From the NCBI GenBank assembly GCA_022113835.1, contig JAILWY010000007.1, positions 9,587,001 to 9,651,000 on the forward strand: DNA of 64,000 nt, given 5' to 3'. Below the pieces are notes generated by a model. That model was not told the DNA's origin and did no database searches. It worked only from the letters and a program-made list of their open reading frames with translations. The position numbers were made by a program, and so were the translations under genes. This DNA is from Atopsyche davidsoni. Taxonomy: Eukaryota; Arthropoda; Insecta; Trichoptera; Hydrobiosidae. Of this stretch, positions 60,377-64,000 are shown piece by piece (the stretch's first letter is position 1; every line of letters begins with the position of its first letter).

Positions 60377-63300
60377 CTCCCCCAGTAGGGCTCTGCCATA
60401 CTCCTGATCCACGTCGGCTGTCCGTTTTTCCGGCGTCGGCGGATGTGCGGGCGAGCATCGGGCTTGGCGTAGACGGAGGCGACGAAGACGGCGGTGGAGC
60501 GACGATGGCGTCGGGCGGCCTGGGCGGCGGCGAGGGCATCGGGGCGGCGGCGAGTAGCGTCGAGCGGCTGGGGCGGCCGGGGCGGCGACGAGTAGCGTCG
60601 GGCGGCCGGGGCGGCGGCTTCCTGGTGGGCGCGTCTTGACCCGCAAGTTTAAGCGGCGAAGGGACATCGCGGGCTGCCAGCGCGGCCAGCGGAGGCGCAC
60701 TCGGCGGCTCCCTGGCAGGCGCGGCATCGATGGAGGGCGCGTCCCGCTCCGCCAGTCCTGTCGGCGGCGGGACGTCGCGGGATGCGAGCGCGGCCAGCGG
60801 AGGCGCACTCGGCGGCTCCCTGGCAGGCGCGGCATCGATGGAGGGCGCGTCCCGCTCCGCCAGTCCTGTCGGCGGCGGGACGTCGCGGGATGCGAGCGCG
60901 GCCAGCGGAGGCGCAATCGGCGTCTCCCTGGCAGGCGCGGCATCGATGGAGGGCGCGTCCCGCTCCGCCAGTCCTGTCGGCGGCGGGACGTCGCGGGATG
61001 CGAGCGCGGCCAGCGGAGGCGCAATCGGCGTCTCCCTGGCAGGCGCGGCATCGACGAAGGGCGCGTCCCGATCCGCCAGTCCTGTCGGCGGCGGGACGTC
61101 GCGAGCTGCCAGCGCGGCCAGCGGAGGCGCACTCGGCGGCTCCCTGGCAGGCGCGGCATCGATGGAGGGCGCGTCCCGCTCCGCCAGTCCTGTCGGCGGC
61201 GGGACGTCGCGGGATGCGAGCGCGGCCAGCGGAGGCGCACTCGGCGGCTCCCTGGCAGGCGCGGCATCGATGGAGGGCGCGTCCCGCTCCGCCAGTCCTG
61301 TCGGCGGCGGGACGTCGCGGGATGCGAGCGCGGCCAGCGGAGGCGCAATCGGCGTCTCCCTGGCAGGCGCGGCATCGATGGAGGGCGCGTCCCGCTCCGC
61401 CAGTCCTGTCGGCGGCGGGACGTCGCGGGATGCGAGCGCGGCCAGCGGAGGCGCAATCGGCGTCTCCCTGGCAGGCGCGGCATCGACGAAGGGCGCGTCC
61501 CGATCCGCCAGTCCTGTCGGCGGCGGGACGTCGCGAGCTGCCAGCGCGGCCAGCGGAGGCGCACTCGGCGGCTCCCTGGCAGGCGCGGCATCGACGAAGG
61601 GCGCGTCCCGATCCGCCAGTCCTGTCGGCGGCGGGACGTCGCGGGATGCGAGCGCGGCCAGCGGAGGCGCAATCGGCGTCTCCCTGGCAGGCGCGGCATC
61701 GACGAAGGGCGCGTCCCGATCCGCCAGTCCTGTCGGCGGCGGGACGTCGCGGGATGCGAGCGCGGCCAGCGGAGGCGCAATCGGCGTCTCCCTGGCAGGC
61801 GCGGCATCGACGAAGGGCGCGTCCCGCTCCGCCAGTCCTGTCGGCGGCGGGACGTCGCGGGATGCGAGCGCGGCCAGCGGAGGCGCAATCGGCGTCTCCC
61901 TGGCAGGCGCGGCATCGATGAAAGGCGCGTCCCGCTCCGCCAGTCCTGTCGGCGGCGGGACGTCGCGGGATGCGAGCGCGGCCAGCGGAGGCGCAATCGG
62001 CGTCTCCCTGGCAGGCGCGGCATCGATGGAGGGCGCGTCCCGCTCCGCCAGTCCTGTCGGCGGCGGGACGTCGCGAGCTGCCATCGCAGCTAAGAGGGGC
62101 CCAGGCGACGGCTCCCCGTTGTGAGGCGCTTCCCGACTCGCAACTCCAAACGACGAAGGGACGCCTCGCGCTGCCATCGCAGCTGGGAAGGGCCCATGCG
62201 GCGGCTCCCCGGTGTGAGACGCTTCCCGACTCGCAAGTTCATGCGACGAAGGGACGCCTCGCGCTGCCATCGCAGCTGGGAAGGGCCCATGCGGCGGCTC
62301 CCCGGTGTGAGACGCTTCCCGACTCGCAACTCCAAGCGACGAAGGGACGCCTCGCGCTGCCATCGCAGCTGGGAAGGGCCCATGCGGCGGCTCCCCGGTG
62401 TGAGACGCTTCCCGACTCGCAACTCCAAGCGACGAAGGGACGCCTCGCGCTGCCATCGCAGCTGGGAAGGGCCCATGCGGCGGCTCCCCGGTGTGAGACG
62501 CTTCCCGACTCGCAACTCCAAGCGACGAAGGGACGCCTCGCGCTGCCATCGCAGCTGGGAAGGGCCCATGCGGCGGCTCCCCGGTGTGAGACGCTTCCCG
62601 ACTCGCAACTCCAAGCGACGAAGGGACGCCTCGCGCTGCCATCGCAGCTGGGAAGGGCCCATGCGGCGGCTCCCCGGTGTGAGACGCTTCCCGACTCGCA
62701 ACTCCAAGCGACGAAGGGACGCCTCGCGCTGCCATCGCAGCTGGGAAGGGCCCATGCGGCGGCTCCCCGGTGTGAGACGCTTCCCGACTCGCAACTCCAA
62801 GCGACGAAGGGACGCCTCGCGCTGCCATCGCAGCTGGGAAGGGCCCATGCGGCGGCTCCCCGGTGTGCATCGCACCATCGCGGCGGTCATCGCGGCGGTA
62901 ACCGCGGCCATCCTCGCGGCCATCCTGGCGGCGATCCTTGCGGCCATCCTCGCGGCATACATCGCGGCCATCCTGGCGGCGATCCCCGCGGCCGTCCTGT
63001 CGGCCATCCTGTCGGCCATCCTCCTGTCGGCCACCCTGTCGGCCACCCTCCTGTCGGCCATCGTGTCGGCCATCGTGTCGGCCATCATCCTTGTGGCGAT
63101 CATCGACTCGCTCGGGGTCGTTCAGGTTACCTGCGACCTTGATGCTGGACTGCCTCGCCGTGAAGGCCTCTATCTGCCCCACCCCCCTTGAGTCGGGGTG
63201 AGCAGGGATGTCCTGGGGCGGCGGCGACACTTTCGCCGCCGAGTCCGATCGGACATATGTCATCGCCGGCTCGTCTGCTGTTCGGTGCAGTAGCGATGAC

Positions 63301-63809
63301 ACAGGGAACTCGATCGTTGGTTCTTCTGCTGTGTGGTGCAGAGGCGACGTTCCCGGATACGCTCTCGCTGTATCCTGTCTCGGATTTTGGGAGTCAGAGA
63401 ATTGCCGCATTGCATCAGTGACGGCGGACATCATCCGAGCAAGAGGGTTGTCTTGCTGGGAAACCCATGCCGCGGTTTGACAATGCGGGTCGTTCGAGTG
63501 AATTCTCTCCGTGTGTCTGTGAGGTGACGTCAGCGCGGCCCTAGCGGGGCTGGTGCTCGGTCCGGTCGCGGCGGCACTTTCGGCGAGCCTCTCTCTGGCG
63601 GCTGTCTGTGCGGCAGTGTTGGCTACCAGAACACTATACCGGGCCTCCATCTCACGCGCTACACGCTGTGCTTCCTCTATCTCGCGGCGCATCTGTCTTA
63701 GCGTATTATCTGCCGCTGTCCGATTGGAGTTTCGGGACGACATACTTCCCGAATCGGACCCAGCTCTGTCCTTCGCGGCGACATTTACGCCGGAGCGGGT
63801 GGTCGGCAT
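60270..63809 (-). CDS. Gag-like protein with tandem 31- and 36-residue repeats (1179 aa) of the LTR retroelement
   Basis: Probable structural (Gag-like) protein of the enclosing retroelement. The start ATG at 63809 lies 175 bases inside the primer-binding-site-like sequence and follows AAAG. Residues 1-34 are Ser/Arg-rich. Residues about 35-80 form a charged heptad-like helix (likely coiled coil). Residues about 236-312 are a basic tract of Asp-Gly-Arg/Arg-Gln-Asp motifs. Residues 315-562 are eight 31-residue repeats, 563-593 a hybrid unit, and 594-1061 thirteen 36-residue Pro/Ala-rich repeats. The tail is Pro/Ser-rich, and the last 35 residues (1145-1179) are encoded by the 3' LTR. There are only three cysteines (110, 285, 1163), so there is no CCHC zinc knuckle. 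No enzyme domain is seen. The repeats have unit lengths divisible by three and are open in several frames on both strands. I choose this frame because the non-repetitive N-terminus, leader and LTR junction agree with it. Function is inferred from position, not homology. Confidence 0.75.
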   Translation of the reverse strand: MPTTRSGVNVAAKDRAGSDSGSMSSRNSNRTAADNTLRQMRREIEEAQRVAREMEARYSVLVANTAAQTAARERLAESAAATGPSTSPARAALTSPHRHTERIHSNDPHCQTAAWVSQQDNPLARMMSAVTDAMRQFSDSQNPRQDTARAYPGTSPLHHTAEEPTIEFPVSSLLHRTADEPAMTYVRSDSAAKVSPPPQDIPAHPDSRGVGQIEAFTARQSSIKVAGNLNDPERVDDRHKDDGRHDGRHDGRQEGGRQGGRQEDGRQDGRQDGRGDRRQDGRDVCREDGRKDRRQDGREDGRGYRRDDRRDGAMHTGEPPHGPFPAAMAARGVPSSLGVASREASHTGEPPHGPFPAAMAARGVPSSLGVASREASHTGEPPHGPFPAAMAARGVPSSLGVASREASHTGEPPHGPFPAAMAARGVPSSLGVASREASHTGEPPHGPFPAAMAARGVPSSLGVASREASHTGEPPHGPFPAAMAARGVPSSLGVASREASHTGEPPHGPFPAAMAARGVPSSHELASREASHTGEPPHGPFPAAMAARGVPSSFGVASREAPHNGEPSPGPLLAAMAARDVPPPTGLAERDAPSIDAAPARETPIAPPLAALASRDVPPPTGLAERDAPFIDAAPARETPIAPPLAALASRDVPPPTGLAERDAPFVDAAPARETPIAPPLAALASRDVPPPTGLADRDAPFVDAAPARETPIAPPLAALASRDVPPPTGLADRDAPFVDAAPAREPPSAPPLAALAARDVPPPTGLADRDAPFVDAAPARETPIAPPLAALASRDVPPPTGLAERDAPSIDAAPARETPIAPPLAALASRDVPPPTGLAERDAPSIDAAPAREPPSAPPLAALASRDVPPPTGLAERDAPSIDAAPAREPPSAPPLAALAARDVPPPTGLADRDAPFVDAAPARETPIAPPLAALASRDVPPPTGLAERDAPSIDAAPARETPIAPPLAALASRDVPPPTGLAERDAPSIDAAPAREPPSAPPLAALASRDVPPPTGLAERDAPSIDAAPAREPPSAPPLAALAARDVPSPLKLAGQDAPTRKPPPRPPDATRRRPGRPSRSTLLAAAPMPSPPPRPPDAIVAPPPSSSPPSTPSPMLARTSADAGKTDSRRGSGVWQSPTGGVYRTSAKRFDAGLTTVDYCLFYVPTGTLAALWLTS
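60377..60383 (-). other. Polypurine tract
   Basis: GGGGGAG lies directly against the TGTACC start of the 3' LTR, where plus-strand priming is expected in LTR retroelements. It is also part of the reading frame of the Gag-like ORF. Confidence 0.65.
60627..62030 (-). repeat. Thirteen-copy 108-bp tandem array inside the Gag-like ORF
   Basis: Encodes units of 36 residues with pattern DAAPARE..APPLAAL then A/SRDVPPPTGLA. Variants fall into a few types: SI or FV at the start, ETPI or EPPS, AS or AA, AER or ADR. Copies 6-9 and 10-13 show the same series of types, so a four-unit, 432-bp block has been duplicated. The last copy is diverged at its C-terminal side. Confidence 0.9.
62124..62867 (-). repeat. 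Eight-copy 93-bp tandem array inside the Gag-like ORF
   Basis: Encodes units of 31 residues beginning HTGEPPHGPF and ending ASREAS. The first six units are identical at protein level and nearly so in DNA. The seventh carries HEL and the eighth FGV in place of LGV. A ninth, diverged unit (62031-62123) blends into the 36-residue array, which suggests that the two arrays share an origin. Confidence 0.9.
62874..63104 (-). repeat. Asp-Gly-Arg coding microrepeat in the Gag-like ORF
   Basis: Degenerate 9-12 bp units encode runs of DGR, RQDGR and EDGR (residues about 236-312). The tract is very hydrophilic and arginine-rich, a reasonable candidate for nucleic-acid binding in a Gag protein lacking a zinc knuckle. 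This role is inference. Confidence 0.65.
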
Positions 63810-63966
63810 CTTTATAAATCTTACGCTCGCAAATGCTTCTTAAATCACGGGTTGTAAGGCCGTGATTTCCGCGGTTCAGACTTTAACACGACACACTTTC
63901 GGTCGTTTTACCACTTGTAAAACACCGAAACATCACTTTCCACATCCAAATCAAACACTGACTCTA

Positions 63967-63984
63967 ATCCGTTTCGAAGGACCA
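63967..63984 (-). other. Primer-binding-site-like sequence
   Basis: Two bases after the end of the 5' LTR the minus strand reads TGGTCCTTCGAAACGG. TGG matches a tRNA 3' CCA, as expected for a primer-binding site. I could not assign the tRNA: the TTCGAA lies too close to the end to match a tRNA T-loop position, so pairing probably involves only the first 8-12 bases. Confidence 0.55.
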
Positions 63985-63986
63985 AT

Positions 63987-64000
63987 TGTACCAGACTTTT
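63987..64000 (-). repeat. 5' LTR, last 14 bases only
   Basis: Identical to the end of the 3' LTR (60119-60132). The rest lies beyond the window. Confidence 0.75.

Larger units (their letters stand above)
60119..64000 (-). mobile_element. Non-autonomous LTR retroelement with repeat-filled Gag-like ORF (TR-GAG-like), 5' LTR cut by window end
   Basis: Read on the minus strand, the order is: edge of a 5' LTR (63987-64000), primer-binding-site-like sequence (from 63984 downward), 5' leader, one long ORF (63809-60270), short polypurine tract (60377-60383) and a 258-bp 3' LTR (60376-60119). The LTR opens TGTACC and closes GGTACA, a perfect 6-bp terminal inverted repeat. The last 14 bases of the 3' LTR recur exactly at 63987-64000. 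No reverse transcriptase, integrase, RNase H or protease motif occurs, so the copy is non-autonomous and would need enzymes from a relative. If the 5' LTR has the same length, the element is about 4.1 kb and ends near 64244. It is strongly GC-rich against AT-rich flanks. The superfamily is undecided: the sequence after the 5' LTR resembles what I recall of insect Bel/Pao or Gypsy leaders. Confidence 0.85.

Noticed and set aside
60636..62093. Long plus-strand ORFs (up to 485 codons) and other overlapping frames across the retroelement arrays
   Set aside because: The repeat units are GC-rich, lack stops in several frames and have lengths divisible by three, so the frames stay open automatically. 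Only the minus-strand frame has a coherent non-repetitive N-terminus and fits the LTR layout.
1..64000. CRISPR array, bacterial operons or ribosome binding sites
   Set aside because: Composition, repeat types and lack of dense ORFs show a eukaryotic genome; no spacer-repeat pattern exists.

Overview
The window looks like a gene-poor stretch of a large, AT-rich arthropod genome, most likely an insect. I base this on the company of repeat families: Penelope-like retroelements, mariner and Tc1-like relics, hAT and Helitron non-autonomous elements, tRNA-derived SINEs and an LTR retroelement. The background is A/T-rich with many homopolymer and TA tracts. I found no convincing host protein-coding exon, no intact tRNA or rRNA gene and no CRISPR. 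Nearly all short ORFs look like chance ORFs. The species cannot be named from this sequence.

Layout, left to right. At 2.04-2.26 kb there is a G-rich 10-bp minisatellite. A 378-bp hAT-type element with a perfect 8-bp target duplication follows at 2403-2780. At 5.77-6.44 kb lies the 3' end of a Penelope-like element: a GIY-YIG endonuclease relic plus a hammerhead-like tail. Around 13.0-13.3 kb and 36.29-36.53 kb, copies of one tRNA-derived SINE form long foldbacks. A TATA/CCAAT promoter-like block sits at 21.38-21.63 kb. Mariner and Tc1-like transposase pseudogenes lie at 28.56-29.32 and 36.87-37.37 kb. A 254-bp Helitron lies at 33200-33453. A second hAT-type element lies at 55395-55981.

Six short sequences scattered from 18 to 56 kb (called family X here) share a terminal segment that can fold like a decayed hammerhead ribozyme, followed by a leader and the start of one short reading frame. 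Three of them carry the segment as an inverted repeat; the best is an 81-bp palindrome at 39.26-39.43 kb. I interpret them as terminal repeats of a Penelope-like family.

The right end (60119-64000) is the most notable part. It is a GC-rich, minus-strand, non-autonomous LTR retroelement. It has a 258-bp 3' LTR, a polypurine tract, a primer-binding-site-like sequence and the edge of a 5' LTR, so its boundaries can be read directly. Its single 1179-codon ORF is Gag-like at the N-terminus (coiled coil, then a basic Asp-Gly-Arg tract). It is then filled by two tandem arrays, eight 31-residue and thirteen 36-residue units, and finally reads through the polypurine tract into its own LTR. No protease, reverse transcriptase or integrase is present, so it would have to be mobilised in trans.

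Between these elements are AT-rich stretches interrupted by short GC-rich patches, several containing hairpins (for example 30934-30978 and 31573-31611). These patches are the best places to look for regulatory DNA or non-coding exons, but nothing in them can be called firmly.
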